Shown here: positions 9,763 through 17,421 of the stretch, one piece after another
Position numbering within the stretch: the stretch's first letter is position 1
Layout of the letters: each line of letters opens with the position of its first letter
Notes under the pieces: model-generated
The model's database searches: none
What the model saw: the letters and a program-made list of their open reading frames with translations, nothing else
What the model was told of the DNA's origin: nothing
Translations under genes and position numbers: made by a program
Origin: JBBDIP01 sp040880305
Lineage (GTDB): Bacteria > Bacillota > Sulfobacillia > Fermentithermobacillales > Fermentithermobacillaceae
Assembly: GCA_040880305.1 (NCBI GenBank)
Contig: JBBDIP010000059.1
Span: forward strand, 1 to 64,000
Direction: 5' to 3'
Length of the DNA: 64,000 bases

Positions 9763-11514
9763 ATGAGCGTTTCTGGGATTCGCGGTCTTAGGACGAAGGG
9801 ATTGCCTTCTTCCTTCTGGTCGCTACTTACCATGCAGTTCAAAGTCGAATACGGGCAGCGTGGCATGGCCGAGAAACTTGGCCTGGGCCGCAAGTCGCGG
9901 CAAGCGTGGCTCTACCTGGGTTTGATGGTGATGGCGTTTGTGCCGCTCATGGGTTTTCTTTACCAGATGGGGGACAGCATAGCAGCCCAGTCTGTGGCCA
10001 TCGCCCAGCCGGGGCTCCCTGTCATCGTCGCGGTAATGATGGGCCAGTTCCTAGTGTTCTTCATCGGGATAAGCGCCCTCATGTCCACGCTCTACTACGC
10101 GACCGATCTGGAGATGCTGCAGGCTATGCCGCTTACAGGCCGGCAGATCCTGGGGGCCAAGGTCCTCATCGCCTATGTGGCTCAGCTCATCTTCTCGTCT
10201 GTCATCGCGATCCCGTTCCTCGTCCCTTTGGGTCTTAGGCTCGGCAGCCCGCTGTTCTGGGTGTTGGCAGCGCTGGTCAACCTGGTGATCCCCGCGATCC
10301 CGCTGGCGCTCGCGCTATTGTTCACTATACTCATCATGCGCGGCACCAAAGGCTTCCGACACCGCGATATGTTCCGGGTCGTCTTCGGACTTGCGTTCTT
10401 CCTGGTCATCATGGCGTTCCAGTTCTTCAACTCGAGCATGGTCACGAAAGGCCCCGAGGAGATCATGAGGGCGCTCACGCAGCCCAACGGGCTGGTGCAG
10501 ATGGCGGCCGGATACTATCCGCCGCTCAAGTGGGCGGCCTGGGCGCTGACAGGTTGGGCGACCGGTACCGGTCTCATCGGGACCGTGGCATTCTTGGGCG
10601 GATCCGTGGCTGCCTTGCTGGCGGTGGCGACTGTCGCCCAGGGATGGTTCCTCGGTGGCCTCGGCAAGGACGTGAGGACGGCGGGATCTGGTAGGACAGC
10701 AGGGACTGTCGGGACCCACTCCAGACGCCACAACGCAGCGTCCGAGGGATCCGGGTCGGTTAGCGGTCTGTTCTCGCATCCCAGGGACCCGTCCGTCGCA
10801 GTAACGTTCCGCGACCACTGGGTCCTGACTCGCACACCCAATTTCCTTCTGGTGGTGCTGACCAACCTGGCCATTATCCCGATAATGTGGGTCTTCGGCG
10901 CCGTTGGGGGAGGGGAGCTGCGCATGCTCATCGGCGGCTTTGCCGGGGCCTCTATCGACGCGCTGGTGCTGATAATGATAGCTGCTCAGGGCGGATTGGC
11001 CTCGATGAACCAGGTCTCTTCGACCTCCATATCGCGCGAGGGCGGCACGTTCTGGCTCAGCAAGATGATCCCCGTGCCTGCCAGAACGCAAGTGCGTGGG
11101 AAGCTGCGGTACTCGATGCTGGTAGCGGCAGTGCAACTGGCGACCCTGCTGGTGTCGGCTGCGATGTTGTTTAGGGTGGACCTCTACCATCTGGCCGTCG
11201 TCGCGGTGTTGGGGCTGCTGGTTTCGTGGCCGGTCAGCGCCATCTGCCTCATCAACGACCTATACAGCCCGCGATTGTCCTGGACCGAACCACACCAGGC
11301 GATGAAGGGCAACTTCGCGACGCTGGGTGCCATGTTGTTGTCCGCGGTCTACCTGTTCGTTGGCGGTTTCGTCGTAAGGATGATCTACAAGGCAGGGCTC
11401 GGCGGGGTACCGTTGTACCTGGTCGTGGCCGCGATTGCGGCGGCTTCCGGCTTCGCTCTGCAGAAGTACATGGAGAACTTGGCCGGACCGAGATACGAGG
11501 CGATTGAGGCGTAG
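9763..11514 (+). CDS. ABC transporter permease, large ABC-2-like
   Basis: A 583-residue integral membrane protein with about twelve predicted hydrophobic helices in two sets, separated by a hydrophilic stretch near residues 300-345 that is rich in Gly, Arg and Ser. It follows the ATPase gene in the same direction and is its probable membrane partner. The family resembles the uncharacterised large permeases paired with single ATPases in Bacillota. No catalytic motif is visible. The substrate cannot be inferred; nothing follows it in the operon because the next 476 bp hold only repeats. Confidence 0.75.
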   Translation: MSVSGIRGLRTKGLPSSFWSLLTMQFKVEYGQRGMAEKLGLGRKSRQAWLYLGLMVMAFVPLMGFLYQMGDSIAAQSVAIAQPGLPVIVAVMMGQFLVFFIGISALMSTLYYATDLEMLQAMPLTGRQILGAKVLIAYVAQLIFSSVIAIPFLVPLGLRLGSPLFWVLAALVNLVIPAIPLALALLFTILIMRGTKGFRHRDMFRVVFGLAFFLVIMAFQFFNSSMVTKGPEEIMRALTQPNGLVQMAAGYYPPLKWAAWALTGWATGTGLIGTVAFLGGSVAALLAVATVAQGWFLGGLGKDVRTAGSGRTAGTVGTHSRRHNAASEGSGSVSGLFSHPRDPSVAVTFRDHWVLTRTPNFLLVVLTNLAIIPIMWVFGAVGGGELRMLIGGFAGASIDALVLIMIAAQGGLASMNQVSSTSISREGGTFWLSKMIPVPARTQVRGKLRYSMLVAAVQLATLLVSAAMLFRVDLYHLAVVAVLGLLVSWPVSAICLINDLYSPRLSWTEPHQAMKGNFATLGAMLLSAVYLFVGGFVVRMIYKAGLGGVPLYLVVAAIAAASGFALQKYMENLAGPRYEAIEA

Positions 11515-11540
11515 GGGAAGGGAAACTGATGGCGGATCGA

Positions 11541-11787
11541 GGTCTGTTGACATAACGACTTTACTGCCTGTTATATAGGCACTGGTTGTTCGCTACGTCT
11601 CAATTATCGGTGTTATGTAGACCCGATCTGCCACTAGATGCATATTATCGAGACTTATGTTAACTCGGAGCGAGGAAGTCGACCAAACGCAGCCCCGGTC
11701 GGTTGACATAACGCGTCCAGTGCCTATCTCGTGGGCACTAGACGCCTCCAACGTCCTAGTTATCGATGTTATGTTGACTCGGCTCGC
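11541..11787 (+). repeat. Two degenerate ~90-bp hairpin repeats with shared ends
   Basis: Two related blocks begin at 11541 and 11697. Each opens with GTTGACATAACG, has a central hairpin with TGCC/GGCA arms (in the second block AGTGCC at 11719 and GGCACT) and closes near TTATCG-N4-TTATGT-N-GAC. The opening and closing arms are imperfect inverted copies of each other. A third copy of the closing arm alone occurs at about 11645-11667. The blocks match at roughly two thirds of positions by eye. They lie in a 476-bp gene-free stretch and look like old copies of a short non-coding mobile or REP-like element. No transposase gene is near. Confidence 0.55.
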
Positions 11788-11841
11788 CCGCGAAACTCCG
11801 CACGACCGCGAGGCTGCGCACGTCCGAGAAACTGCACTCGC
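11788..11841. repeat. 18-bp tandem repeat, three units
   Basis: Three adjacent 18-bp units start at 11788, 11806 and 11824 with the shared pattern CCGCGAAACTSCGCACGW. The third unit is the most diverged. A short open frame through them would encode RET/REA hexapeptides but has no ribosome site or homology I recognise. Confidence 0.6.
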
Positions 11842-11918
11842 CTGACTCTTCCCGGCAGGAATCCCGCCATCGCTTATCCAAACCCGATCCTCGGGGAGCA
11901 TAGGGGCAAGGGATCTAC

Positions 11919-11950
11919 GGAATCAAGGAATCGAGGAATCGAGGGAATCA
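11919..11950. repeat. 8-bp tandem repeat GGAATCRA, four units
   Basis: Units GGAATCAA, GGAATCGA, GGAATCGA and GGGAATCA follow one another without gaps, 40 bp before the M20 hydrolase start. This is a small microsatellite-like tract; its position in the 5' leader could affect expression, but that is only a possibility. Confidence 0.6.
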
Positions 11951-11990
11951 CAGGAGTCGCAGAAATCAACAACACAAGGGGGTCACGCTG

Positions 11991-13190
11991 TTGGAGACTT
12001 TGAGAGCCGCGAAAGCCATCGAGAATGACATCATCAGCCTGCGCAGGGAGATCCACATGCACCCCGAGCTCGGGCTCGAGACGCCCCATACCTCCGCCTT
12101 GGTGGCGAAGGTGTTGAGGGACCTTGGGATTGAAGTGAGGGAGCACGTCGGCGGTCACGGCGTCGTCGGGTTGCTAAGAGGCGAGGGCCCTGGTCACGGT
12201 CTGGGCGACGGCCTGACCATCGCGCTTCGGGCTGACATGGACGCCCTCCCGATCACAGAGGAGACGGGCAAGGAGTACTGCTCAAAGATTCCGGGGTTGA
12301 TGCACGCGTGCGGGCACGACGCCCACACTGCTATCCTGCTCGGCACGGCCAAAGTGCTGTCGGACATGCGTAAGGAATTTGCCGGCAACGTGAAGTTCAT
12401 CTTCCAGCCCGGCGAGGAGGGCGCAGGCGGCGCGAGGCCAATGATAAAGGACGGCTGTCTCGAGAATCCCAGGCCCGACATGATTTTGGGCGCGCACGTG
12501 GGATCGCTGTGGTCAGTCGGATCAGGGCAGATCGGCGTAAGACGTGGCCCGCTCATGGCGGCCACCGATCGCTTCACCGTGACAGTGCGGGGTAAAGGCG
12601 GTCACGGGGCGGCGCCGCATATGTCGGTGGACCCTGTCGTGATCGCCGCTCAAATCGTGGTGATGCTGCAGACCATCGTGTCCAGGGAAATCGATCCCCT
12701 CACCCCGGCAGTGGTCACCATCGGGATGATCAAGGCGGGCACCGCCAACAACATCATCCCTGAGACCTGCGAGATCCGCGGCACGGTCCGCTACCTGGAC
12801 CGCAGCTTCGCCAAGGTCATCCCCCAGAGGATCAAGGAGATCGCGGAAGGCACCGCAGGGGCGATGCGCGGTCAGGCTGTCCTGGAGTACTTCTACGGGT
12901 ACCCGCCTGTGGTGAACGACCCGGCCGCGACCGATTTCCTGGCCAATTCGGCCGCGTCGGTGGTCGGCGCCGACAACATAAGGCAGGTCCAGCCCACGAT
13001 GGGCGGGGAGGATATGTCGTACTACCTGGAGCAGGTCCCCGGCACTTTCTTTGGCATTGGGACCGCCACCCCAGGTGAAGGCACTGATTTCCCCCACCAT
13101 CACCCGAAGTTCGACGTGGATGAGGAAGTGCTGCACGTGGGAGTCGCGGTCTTCTCCCAGGCGTGTCTGGACTTTCTGAAAGGTCGGTAG
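11991..13190 (+). CDS. M20 family amidohydrolase (N-acyl-amino acid hydrolase type)
   Basis: A 399-residue zinc peptidase of the IAA-amino acid/hippurate hydrolase branch, which removes acyl groups from amino acids or small peptides in the cytoplasm. Metal-site motifs are visible: MHPELGLE near residue 22, ADMDALPI near 83, and MHACGHDAHTA near 104, with the EEG of FQPGEEGAGGA and a late HHHPKFD. TTG at 11991 behind AAGGGGGTC is the start. It stands alone after the repeat patch and before the restriction-modification pair. It is one of four M20 proteins in the window. Confidence 0.9.
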   Translation: METLRAAKAIENDIISLRREIHMHPELGLETPHTSALVAKVLRDLGIEVREHVGGHGVVGLLRGEGPGHGLGDGLTIALRADMDALPITEETGKEYCSKIPGLMHACGHDAHTAILLGTAKVLSDMRKEFAGNVKFIFQPGEEGAGGARPMIKDGCLENPRPDMILGAHVGSLWSVGSGQIGVRRGPLMAATDRFTVTVRGKGGHGAAPHMSVDPVVIAAQIVVMLQTIVSREIDPLTPAVVTIGMIKAGTANNIIPETCEIRGTVRYLDRSFAKVIPQRIKEIAEGTAGAMRGQAVLEYFYGYPPVVNDPAATDFLANSAASVVGADNIRQVQPTMGGEDMSYYLEQVPGTFFGIGTATPGEGTDFPHHHPKFDVDEEVLHVGVAVFSQACLDFLKGR

Positions 13191-13239
13191 GAAGACAGAC
13201 TCCTCGCCGGGATTGGGGAAAACGATGCGGGCCTCCACG

Positions 13240-13268
13240 CCGACAGGTGGGGGCCTGCGTGCTATAAT
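13240..13268 (+). promoter_or_regulatory. Promoter of the restriction-modification pair
   Basis: A perfect TATAAT at 13263-13268 has CCGACA at 13240-13245, 17 bp upstream. The -35 lies in the loop of a strong hairpin (GGGCCTCCAC paired with GTGGGGGCCT, about 13229-13258), which could also end M20 transcription although no T-run follows it. Transcription would begin about 24 bp before the GTG start of the methyltransferase. Confidence 0.6.
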
Positions 13269-13298
13269 CTGGTAGGAGCCTTGTTGGGAGGGTGGCCG

Positions 13299-14189
13299 GT
13301 GCAGGAACTGAGAGTCCATCCTGACGATGTTGTTGGGTTGACTGAATCCGTAGTGTTCCAAGGCGATGCTGCGGAGATACTCAAGCGGGTTCCGGCGCGG
13401 TCTGTACAATGCGTGGTGACATCTCCCCCATACTGGAGTCTCAGAGACTACCACGTGCCAGGGCAAATCGGTCTTGAGAAGACGCTCGATGGCTATGTCG
13501 CCAACCTTGTGAAGGCATTCAGCGAGGTACGACGAGTCCTCCGCGCCGACGGGGTCATGTGGCTCAACATTGGCGACTCCTACACGAGCGGCGGAAGGAC
13601 TTGGCGCGCTCCGGACAAGAAGAACCCGGCCAGGGCCATGTCCGTGCGTCCAGATACCCCGAAAGGTCTCAAGCCCAAGGACCTAATAGGCGTGCCATGG
13701 AGGATCGCGTTCGCGCTTCAGGAGGACGGTTGGTACCTGCGTTCCGACACGATCTGGGAGAAGCCGAACGCACAGCCAGAGAGCGTAAAAGATCGACCCA
13801 CAAAGTGCCACGAGTACATCTTCCTACTGAGCAAATCCGAGAAGTACCACTACGATTGGGCAGCCATCGTTGAGCCGAACGGTCGCAATAAACGCAGTGT
13901 ATGGCATGTGAACACACAGCCGTTCACCGACGCGCATTTTGCCACCTTCCCGGAAAAACTCATTGAGCCCTGCATCCTTGCGGGCAGCCGACCAGGTGAT
14001 TTCGTTCTCGACCCTTTCTTCGGATCCGGAACAGTAGGGGTTGTCTGCGGGCAATTGCAGCGGAAGTACATTGGGATTGAACTGAACCCCGATTACATCG
14101 AGATCGCCGAGAAGCGATTGGGTGGGCTACATAGCCCGATGTTCATTAAGACGATCTGTCTTGCCGGGGGTGAGCAGATCGCATTCTGA
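13299..14189 (+). CDS. DNA methyltransferase, type II (N4-cytosine/N6-adenine class)
   Basis: A 296-residue beta-class methyltransferase. The catalytic motif TSPPYWSLRDY is near residue 42 and the AdoMet motif DPFFGSGTVG comes late, near residue 234, which is the beta-type order. SPPY favours N4-cytosine methylation. GTG at 13299 is chosen over the upstream TTG because GGGAGG lies 7 bp before it. The next gene is an XcyI-like endonuclease, whose known relatives cut CCCGGG and are paired with N4-cytosine methylases, so protection of that site is the leading guess. Base composition is less G+C-rich than its neighbours, in line with transfer. Confidence 0.88.
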   Translation: MQELRVHPDDVVGLTESVVFQGDAAEILKRVPARSVQCVVTSPPYWSLRDYHVPGQIGLEKTLDGYVANLVKAFSEVRRVLRADGVMWLNIGDSYTSGGRTWRAPDKKNPARAMSVRPDTPKGLKPKDLIGVPWRIAFALQEDGWYLRSDTIWEKPNAQPESVKDRPTKCHEYIFLLSKSEKYHYDWAAIVEPNGRNKRSVWHVNTQPFTDAHFATFPEKLIEPCILAGSRPGDFVLDPFFGSGTVGVVCGQLQRKYIGIELNPDYIEIAEKRLGGLHSPMFIKTICLAGGEQIAF

Positions 14190-14217
14190 TCAGCCAGCCG
14201 CAATAGTCCTCCCAAGT

Positions 14218-15162
14218 GTGGAACCCCAGATTCGTTTCAGTCAGGCTTTGGACGCTATGCGACAGGAATGCCTGATGAATGCCCTACTGGAGACCGTTCG
14301 GACTCTCAGTGTGAGGCTCATAGACCTCGAACTGTCGGGTTTTGTGCCAGAAGAGAGGCTCAGGGAGATGGCCGCCCTGGGGCTTAGGGCCGAGCTGCTG
14401 TATCCCGTTCCTTGCCTGCTGGCGGCTAAGCCCAGGCTGCTCGCGTACTACCGCATGCTGCTCGGATTCTCCGGGAAGGAGTTCTACCGTGCCTCCACAG
14501 GCCTGACCAGCTTCCAGCGCATGGAGACTGCCGGCACTGTGGACGATCGACAACTGAGCCGTCTTCCGGATCTTTGCCGTGCCTTTATCGTGGAGGCCGA
14601 AACGTTAGTCGATGGCGTGGGGATCGCCCGGATCTCGCGGGAATTTCTAGACGACCTGACCCTATTGACTCTCGGGCCGTCCCTTCGCGGCGGAAGTAAT
14701 GTCAGAAGAGGTGCAGGCGCCACGGAACTCGTGCGCAATATGATAGTAGACCTGCTGGGCAAGCACATTGTGGCTCAGTCGCCCAGGGAGATTTCTATCT
14801 TGAACGCTGCCGGGCGGAAGGTCTTCATTGGTTTCGCGTCTGACCCGGATGTGACCGTTCGGGAGGAACTCCAGCCTGGCATCTACCGCAATGTCGCGGC
14901 CATAGAGATAAAGGGCGGAACTGATGCTTCCAATGTCCACAACCGCATAGGCGAAGCCGAGAAGAGCCACCAGAAGGCCAGGAATGCCGGTTTCACCGAG
15001 TGCTGGACGATAGTGAACGTGGATAGTCTGGACCTGGAAATGGCCAGACGGGAATCTCCCAGCACAGACCGTTTTTACCTGCTCAGCATGCTCATCTCAA
15101 AGGACTCCCAGGAATGCCAGGAGTTCCGAAGCAGGCTTGCCAGCATCGCCGGCATCCCCTAA
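14218..15162 (+). CDS. Type II restriction endonuclease, XcyI-like
   Basis: A 314-residue protein resembling the XcyI/Cfr9I endonuclease family, which cleaves C^CCGGG. The most telling part is near residues 225-250: AAIEIKGGTDASN followed by NRIGEAEKSHQKA; the E-x-K of IEIKGG fits a PD-(D/E)XK catalytic core. Preceded by an acidic stretch in a beta strand (FIGFASDPDVTVREEL). It lies directly after a methyltransferase in the same direction, the classic arrangement. The start is uncertain: GTG at 14218 keeps the whole conserved N-terminus, with ATG at 14257 as the alternative; neither has a strong ribosome site. Recognition of the family is from memory. Confidence 0.72.
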   Translation: MEPQIRFSQALDAMRQECLMNALLETVRTLSVRLIDLELSGFVPEERLREMAALGLRAELLYPVPCLLAAKPRLLAYYRMLLGFSGKEFYRASTGLTSFQRMETAGTVDDRQLSRLPDLCRAFIVEAETLVDGVGIARISREFLDDLTLLTLGPSLRGGSNVRRGAGATELVRNMIVDLLGKHIVAQSPREISILNAAGRKVFIGFASDPDVTVREELQPGIYRNVAAIEIKGGTDASNVHNRIGEAEKSHQKARNAGFTECWTIVNVDSLDLEMARRESPSTDRFYLLSMLISKDSQECQEFRSRLASIAGIP

Positions 15163-15172
15163 CAGATTTGGT

Positions 15173-15946
15173 TTACCCCCTATCCAGGAACGACCAGTCG
15201 TTCCTCTGGAAGGCCCAGCCGGTCGCGTCCATCTCGTTCAGGAAGGCGACCAGGTAGTCCGCAAGAGCGCTTACGATGAGGCGGCCCTTTTCTCCGGTCG
15301 CGGGGACGGGGTCGCCCGTCGCGCCGGTCATGGATATCTCCGGGATGCTTGTCAGCAGTTTGACCTCTCTGGGAGACGCCGGCCACTCCCCTTCGGCGAC
15401 GTCCATGTCGACGCAGTCGGGTACCAGGTAGAGGGCTGTCGAGGTCTCGGCTTCACCGGCGTGGCCGATGCCGAGATCCTTCGCGAAAGTGCCCGGTGGC
15501 AGGAGTTTGGGGCCTGATATCCACCAGGCCAGCGAAGCGGCGATCTTCGCGTCCGGATAGTGCCTGTGAATCTTCCTCATGGCGACGTCGATGGCCGAGT
15601 TATTGCCGCCATGGCCGTTCACGATGAGGAACCGGGAGATCCCCTGCGTGACGCAGGACTGGGCCACCTCGAAGATGACCTCGGCCAGCGTCTCGGGCGT
15701 CATGGTCACGGTAAACGGGTAGGGCATGAGCTGGTCGCTGACGCCGTAGTGGATGGGCGGGAGCAGGAGCGTGCCGCTCACCCGGCTCGCCACCGCCTCG
15801 GCGACGCCGTAAGCGGCGTAAGTATCGGTGCCCATGGGCAGGTGGAAAGCGTGATTCTCGGTTGCGCCCGTGACTATGATCGCCTTATCGAACTTGGTCT
15901 TCTCGAACCGGTGGCGGTTAATGCGTTCCAGCCTGAATTCGTCCAT
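15173..15946 (-). CDS. Creatininase family protein
   Basis: A 257-residue member of the creatinine amidohydrolase family, metal enzymes that open or cleave cyclic and linear amides. The metal ligands are visible in TGATENHAFHLPMGTD (Glu, His, Asp) and in NGHGGN, with a further Glu in GHAGEAETS. The frame is open 61 codons upstream, but ATG at 15946 after a GGGGGG stretch gives the normal family length. It is convergent with the restriction gene, ending 10 bp from it. The substrate is unknown; family members also act on hydantoin-like and mycofactocin-type substrates. Confidence 0.85.
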   Translation of the reverse strand: MDEFRLERINRHRFEKTKFDKAIIVTGATENHAFHLPMGTDTYAAYGVAEAVASRVSGTLLLPPIHYGVSDQLMPYPFTVTMTPETLAEVIFEVAQSCVTQGISRFLIVNGHGGNNSAIDVAMRKIHRHYPDAKIAASLAWWISGPKLLPPGTFAKDLGIGHAGEAETSTALYLVPDCVDMDVAEGEWPASPREVKLLTSIPEISMTGATGDPVPATGEKGRLIVSALADYLVAFLNEMDATGWAFQRNDWSFLDRG

Positions 15947-16161
15947 CCTGAGTTGCCCCCCAACAGCATGTAAGATTCGAGGATCTTCAACAAAGGCTTC
16001 TCCATGTCCCCCAAAACCCCTCCACAAGGTTCCTCGCAGGAAGTCGGCGCGACGCCGGAGAATCATCCGGGCATCAGGCACGAGATGAAGGATTACTATA
16101 GATAAGGCACCCTTCAGATATCTAGACATTGCGGCTACCTAGACATGGAGGTTGGCTGAGT

Positions 16162-17421
16162 ATGGAACGTGAACCACACGTCAATTCGGAGCGGCTATGG
16201 GCGGACCTGCAAAGGTTGGGCGAAATAGGCCGGGGAGACCGCGGCATCTCCAGGCTGGCTTTTAGTCCAGCTGACATGGAGGGCCGCAGGTGGCTCGTCC
16301 AAAGGATGTCTGAGGCAGGGCTCCAGGCCCGAATGGATGCGGTGGGAAACGTCATCGGTGATGTGGATGGTGGTGTGGATCGTGATGCGGATCGTGGCGC
16401 GGGGGAATCCCCGGCCATCATGATTGGATCCCATTGCGACACCGTACCTGAAGGCGGCGTCTTCGACGGCGCCCTCGGGGTCCTGGCGGGAGTAGAAGTC
16501 GCGCGGGCGCTGCGGGACGCGGGTCATCGCCTGCGCCACCCACTGCGCGTTCTGGCTTTTGCCAACGAGGAAGGTTCGCGGATCATGCCCGGTACCTTCG
16601 GGAGCAGGGCTTTCGTTGGCCTAATTTCGGAGGCTGAGTGGTCGCGTGTCACGCCCGTACTGGCCGACGCCGGCCTGGGAGCCCCATCGCTTCCCGAGCC
16701 TGAGTTCAGCCCCGACAAGTGCCTTTGTTACCTGGAACTCCACATTGAGCAGGGCGGAGTGCTGGACGCAGCAGCAGAGGACATTGGCGTGGTGACAGGG
16801 ATCGTGTGGATAACTTCCTTCGCCGCCACCTTCAGGGGAGAACCGAACCATGCCGGCACGACTCCGATGGAAAAGAGGAAGGACGCCCTGCTGGGAGCGG
16901 CCGAGCTTGTGCTGGAGGTCCCAGAGGCGGTGAGGCGCCTGGGTTCCCCCGCCAGCGTGGGCACGTGCGGGCAGTTAAGTGTCCTCCCGGGCGGCAGGAA
17001 CGTTATCCCGGGTGAGGCCACGATGAGCGTCGAGGTCAGGGACTTGGACGAGGGCGTCGCTATGCGGGTGGTGGAGAGCATCACGGAGGCGGCTCGCGTG
17101 ATCGCCGGACGGCGCGCGCTTGGCGTGGATCTGACAGCGGTGTCAGCGAACCGAGGCGCGTTGATGGACCCTCGGATGCAGGACCTGATCGAGAAAGCCG
17201 CAAAGGATCTGCGCCTTCCGTTTCGCCGCATGCCGTCAGGGGCGGGCCACGACGCCATGAACATGGCGCCGCTAACCCCAACCGGGATGATCTTCGTCCC
17301 CAGCAAGGGCGGCATAAGCCACAGCCCGGCGGAGTGGACGTCCATGGAGCGATGCCGGGCAGGCGTCGATGTGTTGCTAAGGACGGTCCTGGCGGTCGAC
17401 AGCGACCGGAAGGAAGGCTAG
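16162..17421 (+). CDS. M20 family N-carbamoyl-amino acid / allantoate hydrolase
   Basis: A 419-residue zinc hydrolase of the HyuC/AmaB/AllC branch that removes carbamoyl groups from N-carbamoyl amino acids or allantoate. Motifs: GSHCDTVPEGGVFDGALGV near residue 95, EEGSRI near 140, ELHIEQG near 200, and the late SGAGHDAMNMAP with HSPAEWT. ATG at 16162 has GGAGG 10 bp upstream. Together with the hydantoinase-like gene at the window start and two creatininases, it suggests turnover of hydantoins or ureides. Its stop overlaps the convergent next gene by 4 bp. Confidence 0.88.
   Translation: MEREPHVNSERLWADLQRLGEIGRGDRGISRLAFSPADMEGRRWLVQRMSEAGLQARMDAVGNVIGDVDGGVDRDADRGAGESPAIMIGSHCDTVPEGGVFDGALGVLAGVEVARALRDAGHRLRHPLRVLAFANEEGSRIMPGTFGSRAFVGLISEAEWSRVTPVLADAGLGAPSLPEPEFSPDKCLCYLELHIEQGGVLDAAAEDIGVVTGIVWITSFAATFRGEPNHAGTTPMEKRKDALLGAAELVLEVPEAVRRLGSPASVGTCGQLSVLPGGRNVIPGEATMSVEVRDLDEGVAMRVVESITEAARVIAGRRALGVDLTAVSANRGALMDPRMQDLIEKAAKDLRLPFRRMPSGAGHDAMNMAPLTPTGMIFVPSKGGISHSPAEWTSMERCRAGVDVLLRTVLAVDSDRKEG

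Noticed and set aside
11657..11845. A 62-codon frame through the 18-bp tandem repeat
   Set aside because: No ribosome site; its repeated RET/REA units come from the DNA repeat itself.
11919..11950. GGAATC repeats considered as a CRISPR array
   Set aside because: Units are 8 bp, without spacers and without cas genes nearby.
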